A DNA stretch of 64,000 nt, taken from VFMC01 sp963791635. Its GTDB lineage: Bacteria; Actinomycetota; Acidimicrobiia; Acidimicrobiales; Ilumatobacteraceae. A program made the translations under genes and the position numbers. The stretch is taken from positions 1,550,001-1,614,000 of the forward strand of contig CAWBTC010000005.1 in assembly GCA_963791635.1 (NCBI GenBank), given 5' to 3'. The notes beneath the pieces were generated by a model. The model saw only the letters and a program-made list of their open reading frames with translations. It searched no databases and was not told the origin of the DNA. This document shows, in pieces, positions 36,000 to 44,372 of this stretch; position 1 is the first letter of the stretch; the number at the start of each line of letters is the position of its first letter.

Positions 36000-36472
36000 C
36001 TCGCACCTCCATGTCTCGTCGAAGCCGTTCGATCCCTCGCTCGAGGTAGTCGCGAACGGTCGACGCGTTGATCTCCAACAGCCGGGCGACCTCTGCCTGC
36101 CTCCAGCCATACCCGTGAACCAGGACCACGACGATCCGCTGCTGCTCCGACAGACGGGCCAGCGCCGGCATCAGCTGGGGCTCGATCTCGGGGAACTCGT
36201 TGGCGATGACATCTGCGAGTCGAACCGGCAACGGCCGCGGGACGAAGCGACGCGTCGCCGACTGCCCGACCCGGTACAGGTACGCAACCGGATGCTCCAC
36301 CGCGACGAGGCGATCCCAGTGCTCCCACGCCCAGCTCAACGCGTCCAACGCACGCCTCACGGCCGTCCGTCGGGCCATACGTCGCGACCAGCGCCTGCAA
36401 CAGCCGGGGCTTCACGTCGGCGACGAACGCCTCGAACACCTCCCGCTCTGGCGATCGCCGTCCCACTTCCAT
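35980..36472 (-). pseudogene. ECF-type sigma factor, frameshifted
   Basis: The first frame from ATG 36472 reads EVFEAFVADVKPRLLQALVA then TYGPTDGREA. From about 36375 the sequence continues in another frame with ALDALSWAWEHWDRL, HPVAYLYRVGQSATRR, a region-4 stretch LARLSEQQRIVVVLVHGYGW and the helix-turn-helix RQAEVARLLEINASTVRDYL. Together these give a short sigma-70-like protein (about 163 residues) of the actinobacterial ECF kind. The gene is translationally coupled to the membrane protein that follows. Confidence 0.7.
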
Positions 36473-36626
36473 CAACCCTAAGACCGAGCAGCCACCGAAA
36501 TCCGCGGCAGACTGGCCGACATCGAGTTCAAACGACGAACCGCTCGGCCATCGCCGAGCGAGCGGCGTTGTCCGTGCGACTGCTGGTCTCGTTGGTCGAC
36601 GCAGCCTGACCCTGGGAGGAGACGAG

Positions 36627-37497
36627 TTGCTGGGCTTGCTTGAGATCCGCACAGAGATTCTTGCTGCAGTGGCCACACATCCGGTGCTGCACGACCAGCT
36701 CGTCCTCAAGGGCGGCAACGCGCTCGGCGCTGGTCCACAAGGTCGGACTGCGCACCTCGCTCGACATCGACTACTCGATGGAAGACGACCTCGAGGATCC
36801 GGAGTCGTTCGGCCTCATCCTCCGAGACGCACTGCAGGCGCGATTCGAAAGCCATGAGCTCCTCGTCTTCGACTTTCGCTTCGAGCCTCGACCTCGATCG
36901 AAGGAGACCTCGGGAGCATGGGGCGGCTACAACGCCGTGTTCAAGCTCATCCCATCCGGCCTTGCCGAGTCGTTGGACCACGTCGATGCCCTAAGGCGCA
37001 GAGCAATCCACGTCGACGAGGATCCGCAGTCGAGCAGGCGCTTCACCATCGAGATCAGCAAGTACGAGTTCTGCGGCGACCAGGCGGAGGTTCCGATCGG
37101 CGACGGCGTCGTGTGCCGCGTCTACTCCCTCGATCTCGTGGCTGCGGAGAAGCTGAGGTCGCTTTGCCAGCAGATGTCGGAGTACAGCCGGCGAGTTCAC
37201 CCAGCTCCGAGGTCGCGGGACTTCTACGACCTGTACGCACTCCTGACCGACGGTGGCGTCGACCTTGCCCACCCGGACCTCCATGGCCTGCTTCAGGCGT
37301 CCTTCGCGCAGAAGGAAGTGCCGATCGAGCTCATCCCATTGCTCGGGAACTACGTCGACTTCCACGAGCAGGACTGGCAGCAAGTGCTCAACGCCATCCC
37401 GTCGAGGAGACCGAGAGACTTCGCGTTCTACTCCGACTTCGTCTTGGCGGAGACTGCGAAGCTAAAGCCCCTTTGGTACAAAGATCCGCCACGATGA
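36627..37497 (+). pseudogene. AbiEii-type nucleotidyltransferase toxin, frameshifted
   Basis: A TTG start at 36627 is preceded by GGGAGGAG. The first frame has LVLKGGNAL, the KGG nucleotide-binding loop. One extra base (or two missing) near 36720 moves the rest into another frame, with VGLRTSLDIDYSMEDDLED carrying the catalytic DID. Later come VYSLDLVAAEKLRSLCQQMS and the family pattern RDFYDLYAL (helical nucleotidyltransferase tail). Family members transfer nucleotides to tRNA or other targets and stop growth. It overlaps the antitoxin gene tail to tail by 36 bases. Confidence 0.75.
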
Positions 37498-38340
37498 ATC
37501 CAGCACCGGATCCTTCATTCCATGGATCAGGTGGAAGTCGAAGTCGAGCCCTCGATCGCGCAGCGGTCGGAGGTTGGCCTGGCTCACACCCGCTCGCTCC
37601 AGGTAGAACCCGATTGCCTGGTGGTACGGGTAGGCGTAGTCGAGTTTGTCCAGGTAACGCACCATCTGCTTCACGTCCACGCGACCGACCGCTGCGGCGT
37701 AGGCAGCGTTGATTTCGTAGACCCCACCGCCGTACGCAGGCCTCACAGCGATGTCGATCAGCGTTCGCTCGAGGTCCGTGACGGGATACTCAGTTGTGCC
37801 AATGCGGAGAGGTTTGACGCCAAGCGATCCGGTCTGCTTGCCGCTGAGGATCACGATTCGATTCCGCCCGTAGACGAACGAGAACTTCGAAACTCGTTGG
37901 CGCGACCTGAATGCCCGGTCCAGACCCGCCTGGGTGAGGCGGCCGCTGGGCGCCGGCTTGATCGACTGCTCGTTGTTGACGTAGATCGTCTGAGGAACCT
38001 GCTCGGTGAGGCCGTGAGCGAACACGGCAGTGGCGTGGGATAGGTACCCCCTCGGCCGAAGCTTGGTCGCGACGTCGAAGGCCGTCGCCCCTGGGGTGAC
38101 GTAGCGGTGGAACGAGCGGTACTCACCCTCGGATGGGATCTCCACGGGCGCCAGGGCATCATCCCGCTCAAGTGCGGCCAACACGTTGGCGACAGTGCAC
38201 TTCCACGTCGGCTCCCGCTCGGACCGGACCGCCTGAACGAAGACCTGGAGCTCCGGCAAGGAGAAGACCTCTCGAGGACCACGCCACTCGTCGAAGTAGC
38301 CGATCAGCTCTGCGCCTTCCTGCGCCGTCAGGGTGCTCAC
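37462..38340 (-). CDS. AbiEi-type antitoxin
   Basis: The GTG at 38340 gives 292 residues. The N-terminal 90 residues are a winged-helix-like segment (FSLPELQVFVQAVR). The rest is the AbiEi C-terminal domain: GYLSHATAVFAHGLTEQVP, TIYVNNEQS, IVILSGKQTG, YPVTDLERTLIDIAVRP and FYLERAGVS. AbiEi proteins neutralise AbiEii and repress their own promoter by binding paired inverted repeats, and two perfect ones lie just upstream. Unusually, toxin and antitoxin genes converge instead of forming one operon. Confidence 0.85.
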   Translation of the reverse strand: MSTLTAQEGAELIGYFDEWRGPREVFSLPELQVFVQAVRSEREPTWKCTVANVLAALERDDALAPVEIPSEGEYRSFHRYVTPGATAFDVATKLRPRGYLSHATAVFAHGLTEQVPQTIYVNNEQSIKPAPSGRLTQAGLDRAFRSRQRVSKFSFVYGRNRIVILSGKQTGSLGVKPLRIGTTEYPVTDLERTLIDIAVRPAYGGGVYEINAAYAAAVGRVDVKQMVRYLDKLDYAYPYHQAIGFYLERAGVSQANLRPLRDRGLDFDFHLIHGMKDPVLDSSWRIFVPKGL

Positions 38341-38355
38341 AGCCTCGAGCTTAGC

Positions 38356-38387
38356 GAGCGATGTAGGTATATATACCTACATCGCTC
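38356..38387. promoter_or_regulatory. AbiEi operator palindrome 1
   Basis: A perfect 32-base palindrome (16-base arms) centred on TATATATA, 16 bases upstream of the antitoxin start codon. It shares AGGTATATATACCT with the second palindrome. The AT core in such GC-rich DNA looks like a -10 element, so AbiEi binding would block RNA polymerase. Confidence 0.8.
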
Positions 38388-38417
38388 ACGACGTCCGAAC
38401 CTTGCGGCAAACCATGT

Positions 38418-38449
38418 TGTGGCGTGAGGTATATATACCTCACGCCACA
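38418..38449. promoter_or_regulatory. AbiEi operator palindrome 2
   Basis: A second perfect 32-base palindrome, with different outer arms (TGTGGCGTG/CACGCCACA) but the same AGGTATATATACCT core. Centre-to-centre distance to the first is 62 bases, close to six helical turns, so two AbiEi molecules would lie on the same face of the DNA. Confidence 0.8.
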
Positions 38450-38705
38450 GGACAAGGTTGATCTGCCCAAACCGAGCGCAATTGCCGTCGGTTGCCCGCG
38501 GCTCCCCGGCGTTTCAGAACCACACAGGGCCACCCCGGATGACCTGAGATGAGACTGCCGGGGGTGCCACCCACTGCCGGATTGTGCGGGGATCGAGCCG
38601 ACGCCGGGTCGACTAGGCCTGGTCAGATGACAGTGAGGGATTTGTCTCTGCGTTCCAGGTGGGCTTGCCTCGGCGTCACGCTCGACCCGCCTGGAGATGT
38701 GGCTG

Positions 38706-40317
38706 TCAGCTCAAGTCCTCCGGGGGCGTCCAGACCCAGAACTCGGTGAGAAGCTCGCCCTGTGCTCCCGTCCAACGCTGTCCTCCGTACACCACGAGGC
38801 GACGTTCGCTGTTCGTGATGGACTCACCCTCTGTCGGCTCGCCTGGTCGTGGTGGAACTTCAATCCACTGGTCGGTGGTGGAATCGCGAACCCAGCCCGA
38901 TGCGTACTCGTACGTCGCGTTGCGCTCGAGCAGAACGCCGGCTATGTCGTTCCGCCATGACTCTGCCGCTGGCGGTATCGGCAGATCGGACCACGTGTTG
39001 GTGCGCTGGTCGTAGAGGCCGCCCTCAACCGAAGGTCCGAAGTGGGGGTTCAGGTAGAAGCCGTCTTCACCGGGCCAAACCTGGTAGCCCGCTGTGTTCG
39101 AGGGGGTGAGTTCTGTCCACCTTCCGCTGTTCATGTCGAGCACGGCGCCGAGCTTGTTGGGCCGGTCACCGTTGGTCGGGCTGCCGAAGACGTACAACTG
39201 CTGCCCGTCACCGAAGACGAACCGGTCGTAGACCGCCGGGAGCGGGTCATCGGGAACGCTCACCCAGCGGTCGTCGATGAGCTTGTAGTCGGGCAGCTCG
39301 CCCTGTTCGTCACTGCGGCTGAACCCGATCACGGTCCCATCGGACAACGTCACGAGCTGCGGGGACGGGAGTAGCTCGGGAGTCGGCAGGATGTCCCATT
39401 CGTCGTCGGCGCCCCGGTACCGAAGGACCGCTGTTTCTTCGGCGCATGCCGGATCACCGATACATACGGCCGCGACGTAGAGATCGTTCCCGCTCGTTGT
39501 CGCTGCGCCACTGAGCAGCGGAAGCGGAGCGTCAGCGATCGGAGCCCATCGGTTCTCGCCCGGGTCGTAGACTCGCGCCATCGACGAACCGCGACACGTC
39601 GTCGAGGACACAGTCGGCAGCGGGCGGGCAGAGAAGATCCCACCCCCCAGCGACCACGATCCGGCCATCGAGATCAGCGAGGATCGCTGCGGATCGAGCG
39701 CTCAACGGCGCATCGGGCAACCTCTGCCATCCCACATCCGGTGATCCGTTCTCACCCCCAGGTTCACCTGCTAGTGACCCCGGACCAGTGACCGAGATCG
39801 AGTGCTGCACATGAGCGAGCTCCCGATAGTCGCCTTCCACGCAAGCCTCTGCACGCTCGGCGAGCGGGCCACCGGCGGCCGAACGCAACAGCAACTCAGG
39901 CGAGCCGTATCCACCGCCAGCCGAGAAGACAGACCCGACCGGAATCCGGGTGCCGTCCGGGGCAACCACCTCGTCAGCATCGGCATCCCACGAAGTTCCG
40001 AAAGGCCACAGCACCGCAATTCTCGCTCCCGGGGCGCCGTCTCCGACGAACAAGCAATCGCCATCGCGAACCAGCACGCCCTGGATCAACGCGTCCTCTC
40101 CGCCATCCGCTGGCGGCCCGGGAGCGAACATGACCGGCCCGTCGGTACCCCCAGCGAAGTCCACCCCGATCGATGTCGTGGGAGGTGTCGCCGTCGTCGT
40201 TGAGGATCCTGCGCTGGATTGCACCGTCGATGGCGGCGCGCCCGCCCCATCTGAAGCAGTCTCACCGCAGCCGGAGACAGCGACCATCAAGGCGACCCCG
40301 ACGATGGCGAACCTCAT
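38706..40317 (-). pseudogene. Secreted Kelch-like lipoprotein, frameshifted
   Basis: The ATG at 40317 starts a lipoprotein signal (MRFAIVGVALMVAVSGC) and a Thr/Ser linker. Kelch-type blades then begin (WQRLPDAPLSARSAAILADL, IVVAGGWD). The frame is lost near 39580 and resumes with VYDPGENRWAPIADAPLP and further blades (LYVFGSP, VLDMNSGRW, RRLVVYGGQRW) to the TGA at 38706. The whole would be about 536 residues. Kelch propellers are binding or oxidase scaffolds. No galactose-oxidase catalytic residues were recognised. Confidence 0.7.
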
Positions 40318-41259
40318 GCGCACCTGAGTTGGACGTCGGCAAGCGCTCACTGGTTCCCATTTCACCAGAGCCGACACCGAACCACAGACCGGAACGAGCT
40401 CCCGGGTCCTCCACCCCAACGGCCGATGACGCGCCGACAGGCTTTGGACGGGGTGTGAAGTTGGGGTGTGAACAACGCGGTGAACAACGCGGTGAACAAC
40501 GCGGTGAACAACGCGGTGAACAACGCGGTGAACAACGTGTCCGTGACCTCGCCATTCGCACAGATGGCGACGACACGAGTGCGAGGTTCACGATCCGGGT
40601 CATCCTCGAGGCGCAGCGCCTGGACGTTGCCTCTGAGGTGCGCTCCCGCAAGCCCGCACGACGGTGTGAATTGCACCGCCAACACGACCAGCAGGTACGC
40701 AAAACGGCACCGGGTTCCCGTCCCGCATCGCAGTGGACGGCACGGTGTCGCCCCTGCAGCGAACCAGCCCACCGGTGCTGCCCGCTCGGCCGGCGCCCAC
40801 TGCGGACCGGCAGTCGTGCGTGATTCCGCGCCCCTCACGAGACCGCAGGCGCCGTCAGCATCACACCGGAACGGAGTGCCGCGCCCAGGGCCCCGCCTCG
40901 CTCGTTCGACGCAGTCAGGCAATCGTCGACGTTCGCGTCCGCGCACCGCCCGACCCGAGCGCCAACGTCACATCGGCCGGCCCCTCGGCCTCCACGCCCG
41001 GCCGGGATCCAACATCGCCTCGGCCGCATGCGTCCGACTGGACCAGCATCCACCAGGTGACGAGCGAAGCAGCGATGTCAGTGTCCTCCGTGGTCTCACT
41101 CGCCGGCACAGCGCGACCATCAGTCTCCACAACTCGTTTGCCTCAGGCGCCCAGCCGCCTGACCAGGATCAGGTGCTCTACGCCTTCGATCGACCCCCGG
41201 TCGATCGATCGACTACTTCACACCCGACTGGCTGCTTGAGGGTGGATTTCTTACGTTGG
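40318..41259. other. Long stretch without a convincing gene
   Basis: Open frames exist on both strands, but all are Arg/Ser/Pro-rich shadows without a recognisable fold or ribosome site. The only structure seen is a 12-base tandem repeat (40468-40539) and, at the right edge, the inverted end of the recombinase transposon. Small genes cannot be excluded. Confidence 0.5.
40468..40539. repeat. 12-base tandem repeat, six units
   Basis: Six consecutive units of GTGAACAACGCG, the last ending GTG. Read forward they would encode repeating VNNA, and on the other strand FTAL. Neither lies in a believable gene. The unit length is a multiple of three, and the array has no spacers, so it is a minisatellite and not a CRISPR array. 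Confidence 0.9.
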
Positions 41260-41280
41260 TAACGACCCGTGTTCGTGTGG
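41260..41280 (+). repeat. Left terminal inverted repeat of the recombinase transposon
   Basis: This 21-base sequence (core GACCCGTGTTCGT) matches the reverse complement of 43881-43901 at 18 positions. It lies one base before the stop codon of the last gene of the three-gene operon. Confidence 0.65.
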
Positions 41281-41281
41281 C

Positions 41282-42199
41282 TCATGTTCGTTGCCGGTGG
41301 TGGGGGTAGGTGGCGTAGGGGGTGGCGAGGGTGGCGGCGCGTTCGGCGATGAAGTTGGGGTTGTAGCCGATGAGTGGTCCGAGCACTGGTGAGGGGATTT
41401 CGCGGATGAGTTCGTGGAGGCCGGCGATGCGGGCGGCGCGGGTGATGCCGAGGCGGGTGAGGCGTTCGCTGATGGTCTTGGGGTTGACGGGTTGTCGGTG
41501 GTGGCCGGTGAACAGCCAGGGGCTGGTGCGTGGTTGGTGGGCGAGGTTCGCGGCGAGTTCGCCGAGTGGTTCGACGAGTTCGATCGGGTTGCCGCCGATG
41601 TCGAGGTGGGTGGTGTGGTTAGTGATGGTGAGGTGATCGACGCGGATGCGGGCGATGCGGCTGGCGGGTTGGGCGTAGAGGACCATGAGCAGTCCGGCGA
41701 CTCGGTCCGCGAGGAGGATCTCGCGGTCGTGGAACAGGCGGGTGATCAGGGTCCGGTGTTGGGTGGCGGGCATTGGTGTGGGTGCTGGGGCTTTGATGTC
41801 GGGGATGCGGAGCCGCCGGTCGCAGTGACGGTTGCGGATCGCCCAGACGAGGAAGTTCTTGGTGTGTTGTCGGGTGCTGGTGCCGGTGGAGAACCAGTGG
41901 TCGAGATCGGTTTGGGTGCAGTTGGTGAGGGTGGTGGTGCGGGTGTCGAGCCAGGCGAGGAACTCGATCGCGAGGCGGAGTTGTTGGCGTGCACCGCGGG
42001 TGGACCAGGGTCGCAGCACGCCGGCTGCGGCGGCTTGGCCGAGCCGGCGGCGGAGCCCCCAGCGCAGGTAGGTCCCGATCAGGTGACGGTGCGCAACAGC
42101 GACCTCGCCGACCCTGTCGGCGGCCCAGGCGTCGAAGCGTTCGAGCAGCCGAACGTCTGGATCGATGAGTGGAACAGCGCCGCCGGCGGCGCGGGTCAC
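41282..42199 (-). CDS. Integrase-like protein lacking catalytic residues
   Basis: The GTG at 42199 overlaps the previous stop (GTGA). The 305-residue protein has a SAM-like N-terminal helical region (LRLAIEFLAWLDTRTTTLTN). The recombinase-type core retains an Arg in ASRIARIRVDHL, but the HxxR and Tyr positions are replaced in LHELIREIPSPVLGPLIGYN. It is probably an accessory DNA-binding subunit of the transposon. Confidence 0.7.
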   Translation of the reverse strand: MTRAAGGAVPLIDPDVRLLERFDAWAADRVGEVAVAHRHLIGTYLRWGLRRRLGQAAAAGVLRPWSTRGARQQLRLAIEFLAWLDTRTTTLTNCTQTDLDHWFSTGTSTRQHTKNFLVWAIRNRHCDRRLRIPDIKAPAPTPMPATQHRTLITRLFHDREILLADRVAGLLMVLYAQPASRIARIRVDHLTITNHTTHLDIGGNPIELVEPLGELAANLAHQPRTSPWLFTGHHRQPVNPKTISERLTRLGITRAARIAGLHELIREIPSPVLGPLIGYNPNFIAERAATLATPYATYPHHRQRT

Positions 42200-42531
42200 G
42201 GCTGGTCGACGATGCGGGCTCGCATGGGACGAACGGTGTTGCGGACCGCGGTGAGATCGCCGAGGGCTTCATCGCCGACAGCGCGGCACGCGGATGCGAC
42301 GACGTGCGGGTCGATCAGATCGCTCGGCCCGCACCCGAAGATGTCGCACAACGCGGCGAGCACGTCCAGCGACAACCGTTCAGGGGTGTACACGACGAGC
42401 CGGTAGATCTGCGCGGCGGACAGATGGATCCCACGCTCCGCGAGCAACGGTGCGAGCTCGGTCGTCTTCCAGAGCCCGTGCTCGGCCATCCGCTCTCTCA
42501 GCAACCACCGGTAGTTCATCTTCTTGCTCAC
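42196..42531 (-). CDS. Small Cro/C1-type helix-turn-helix protein of the transposon
   Basis: The GTG at 42531 overlaps the recombinase stop by four bases and gives 111 residues. The XRE-like fold is visible: WLLRERMAEHGLWKTTELAP, then HLSAAQIYRLV as recognition helix and LSLDVLAALCDIFGCGPSDL as the typical closing helices. It may regulate transposition or help assemble the recombination complex. Confidence 0.8.
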   Translation of the reverse strand: MSKKMNYRWLLRERMAEHGLWKTTELAPLLAERGIHLSAAQIYRLVVYTPERLSLDVLAALCDIFGCGPSDLIDPHVVASACRAVGDEALGDLTAVRNTVRPMRARIVDQP

Positions 42532-43709
42532 TGGTCCCCCTTGATCCCATCGACAGCCTCGCCGCCCGCGACCCCGCCCGTCGTTGCGCTGTCGGTGGCG
42601 GTGCTGTTGGTGGCGGTGTCGATGATGCGGTCCAGCGCCGAGCGCAGGACCCTGGTCCGATAGTCCGACGACACCGACGTGTAGATCGCGGTCGTCGACG
42701 CATGTTCGTGACCGACTTGTTGCTGCACGAACAACGCATCGAAGCCATCTTCGATCAGATGCGTCACATACGAGTGACGCAGACAATGCGGGGTGAGCCC
42801 GTCGGGCAGCCCGGCACGTTCACGGATCCGCGTGAAGCCGTTCGTGAACCGGTTCTCGCTCACCCGAGGCTGGCTTCTCCGAAGGCCACAACCCGGCCCG
42901 ATCACCCGTCGCGGCAATGCGGCCACACCTCGCTGCACCCACTGCTCGATCACCTCGACCGACCACGGCATCACCGTCAACACGCTCCGCCGTTTCGGCG
43001 GCGACCCGGCCATTGCCTTGCCGAACCGGACGTAGCAGACACCGAACTCGCCGAACTCGCCCGCTTTCGGGTTCCGACCGAAATCAGCGACCTCGAGCCG
43101 CAGCAGCTCCTGGCGACGCAACCCGAACGCGTACGCGGTCTTGATCATCACCGCGTCCCGGAACGCAGCCACCCATCCCTTGCGGCCACGCGCCCTGATC
43201 TCATCGACGGACTCATCGGCGGCGTCGAACAACGCCTGCAACTCCACCCGCGTCAACGAACGCCGCTTCGGCATCGACTCGCTCTCGGCGCGATGCACCG
43301 CCGTGTTCCACTCATGACAGATCTGCACCGGATGCGACCCGAACCGGGTCTCGCACTCGACCGCCCACCCATACAACGGATCGCACACGTACTCGAGGAA
43401 CAACCGCACCGTCGCCTGATACGTCCGCACCGTCGACAACGCCAACCCGCGCACCGACCGCAGATCAGCGATCCACTCGTCCAGATGCGCCGGCGTCCAC
43501 GCCCACGGGAACACGCCTGCGTGCGACTGGAACCGGCGCACCAACACCGTCGACGGCCCGATCGTCCCCGTCGCCAACCGGCGCGCCAACCGCTGACTCG
43601 TCCACCCCGCCAGCATCGCGTCGAACATCTGCACATCCGGCCGCAACAACGGCGCCCCGACCACCACCAGATGCGCCGCTCCCGCCACCTCGAACCGGCC
43701 CCTCACCAC
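42528..43709 (-). CDS. Tyrosine recombinase of the transposon
   Basis: This 393-residue protein has a core-binding domain (LALSTVRTYQATVRLFLEYV) and a catalytic domain with Arg in AYAFGLRRQELLRL, HxxR in TPHCLRHSYVTHL, His in VGHEHASTTAIYT and the nucleophile Tyr in that last segment. All catalytic positions are kept. The start lies 172 bases inside the right inverted end. It is the first gene of the three-gene transposon operon. Confidence 0.88.
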   Translation of the reverse strand: MVRGRFEVAGAAHLVVVGAPLLRPDVQMFDAMLAGWTSQRLARRLATGTIGPSTVLVRRFQSHAGVFPWAWTPAHLDEWIADLRSVRGLALSTVRTYQATVRLFLEYVCDPLYGWAVECETRFGSHPVQICHEWNTAVHRAESESMPKRRSLTRVELQALFDAADESVDEIRARGRKGWVAAFRDAVMIKTAYAFGLRRQELLRLEVADFGRNPKAGEFGEFGVCYVRFGKAMAGSPPKRRSVLTVMPWSVEVIEQWVQRGVAALPRRVIGPGCGLRRSQPRVSENRFTNGFTRIRERAGLPDGLTPHCLRHSYVTHLIEDGFDALFVQQQVGHEHASTTAIYTSVSSDYRTRVLRSALDRIIDTATNSTATDSATTGGVAGGEAVDGIKGDQ

Positions 43710-43880
43710 CTCACACGACGATCATCCATTGAACGATCATTGCATCAAACGAACGACACCCCACGAACCCCCAGCATGCAAGCCCACGATCGACAGCACA
43801 CACCCCACCCCACAACCGCCTCGAACCGGCCCTCCCGGCCAGCTCACCCCGTCAATCCCGGACAACTCCCGATCGTTCAT

Positions 43881-43901
43881 CCAAACGAATACGGGTCATT
43901 A
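43881..43901 (-). repeat. Right terminal inverted repeat of the recombinase transposon
   Basis: Reverse complement of the left end at 18 of 21 positions (core ACGAATACGGGTC on the + strand). Another CAAACGAA motif occurs 130 bases inward at 43746, possibly a second binding site for the recombinase. Confidence 0.65.
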
Positions 43902-44162
43902 CACAGAAGATCACCGTGGCGGTGCACGAAGCGTCGCGTTCCGTTGCAGGCCCCGTGAGCTGGGCCTTCGGGGCGATCGAGCAGTCCGAACCGAGACGGC
44001 TGAAGTCGGCCACTGCGACACCGATTTCCGTCCACGCTGGGCGGCTCCGCGCACGTCTTTTCACCGCGTGACCGACTCGCTGTCCAGTTGTGTAGGCGAG
44101 GACCGGCGGAGGACGAGCGGCCCTCCATGCCCGATGGGGCCGAGCACACCAAGGAGGACACC

Positions 44163-44372
44163 ATGACGCAACACTCGCCTTCGAGCCGAGCGAGGTCTGC
44201 CCGCACGTACAGCGTCCGCGAGGTCGCCGAGATCCTCGGCGTCTCGAAGAGCACCGCCTACGAATGTGTCCGCACCGGTCAGCTGCCGGCGGTCAAACTG
44301 CGCAGCCGGATCCTCGTGCCGATCGAAGCCGTTGAGGCCTTCCTCGCTCAGGCCGGACCACTCGAGTTCTAG
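44163..44372 (+). CDS. Excisionase-like helix-turn-helix protein
   Basis: AAGGAGGACACC precedes the ATG at 44163. The 69-residue protein is a single MerR/AlpA-type helix-turn-helix: YSVREVAEILGVSKSTAYEC, then LPAVKLRSRILVP and a closing helix. This fold is shared by excisionases that bend DNA at att sites. It converges on the integrase gene with a 4-base overlap of the stop regions, an Int/Xis pairing that fits element 1. Confidence 0.85.
   Translation: MTQHSPSSRARSARTYSVREVAEILGVSKSTAYECVRTGQLPAVKLRSRILVPIEAVEAFLAQAGPLEF

Larger units (their letters stand above)
41260..43901 (-). mobile_element. Three-gene tyrosine-recombinase transposon with inverted ends
   Basis: A 2.6-kb unit bounded by 21-base inverted repeats holds three minus-strand genes joined by 4-base overlaps: an active-looking tyrosine recombinase, a small Cro/C1-type helix-turn-helix protein and a degenerate integrase-like protein. 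The plan recalls recombinase-in-trio (RIT) elements and Tn554-type TnpABC units, although here only one of the three has a full catalytic set. It sits inside element 1 between the Kelch-like gene and the integrase module, so it is a nested insertion. Confidence 0.65.

Noticed and set aside
40468..40539. Possible CRISPR array
   Set aside because: The units are 12 bases, directly adjacent and without spacers, and no cas gene is present. It is a minisatellite.
40468..41262. 264-codon plus-strand frame beginning MNNAVNNAV
   Set aside because: After the repeat it is Arg/Ser/Pro-rich with no fold or conserved motif, typical of a shadow frame in GC-rich DNA.
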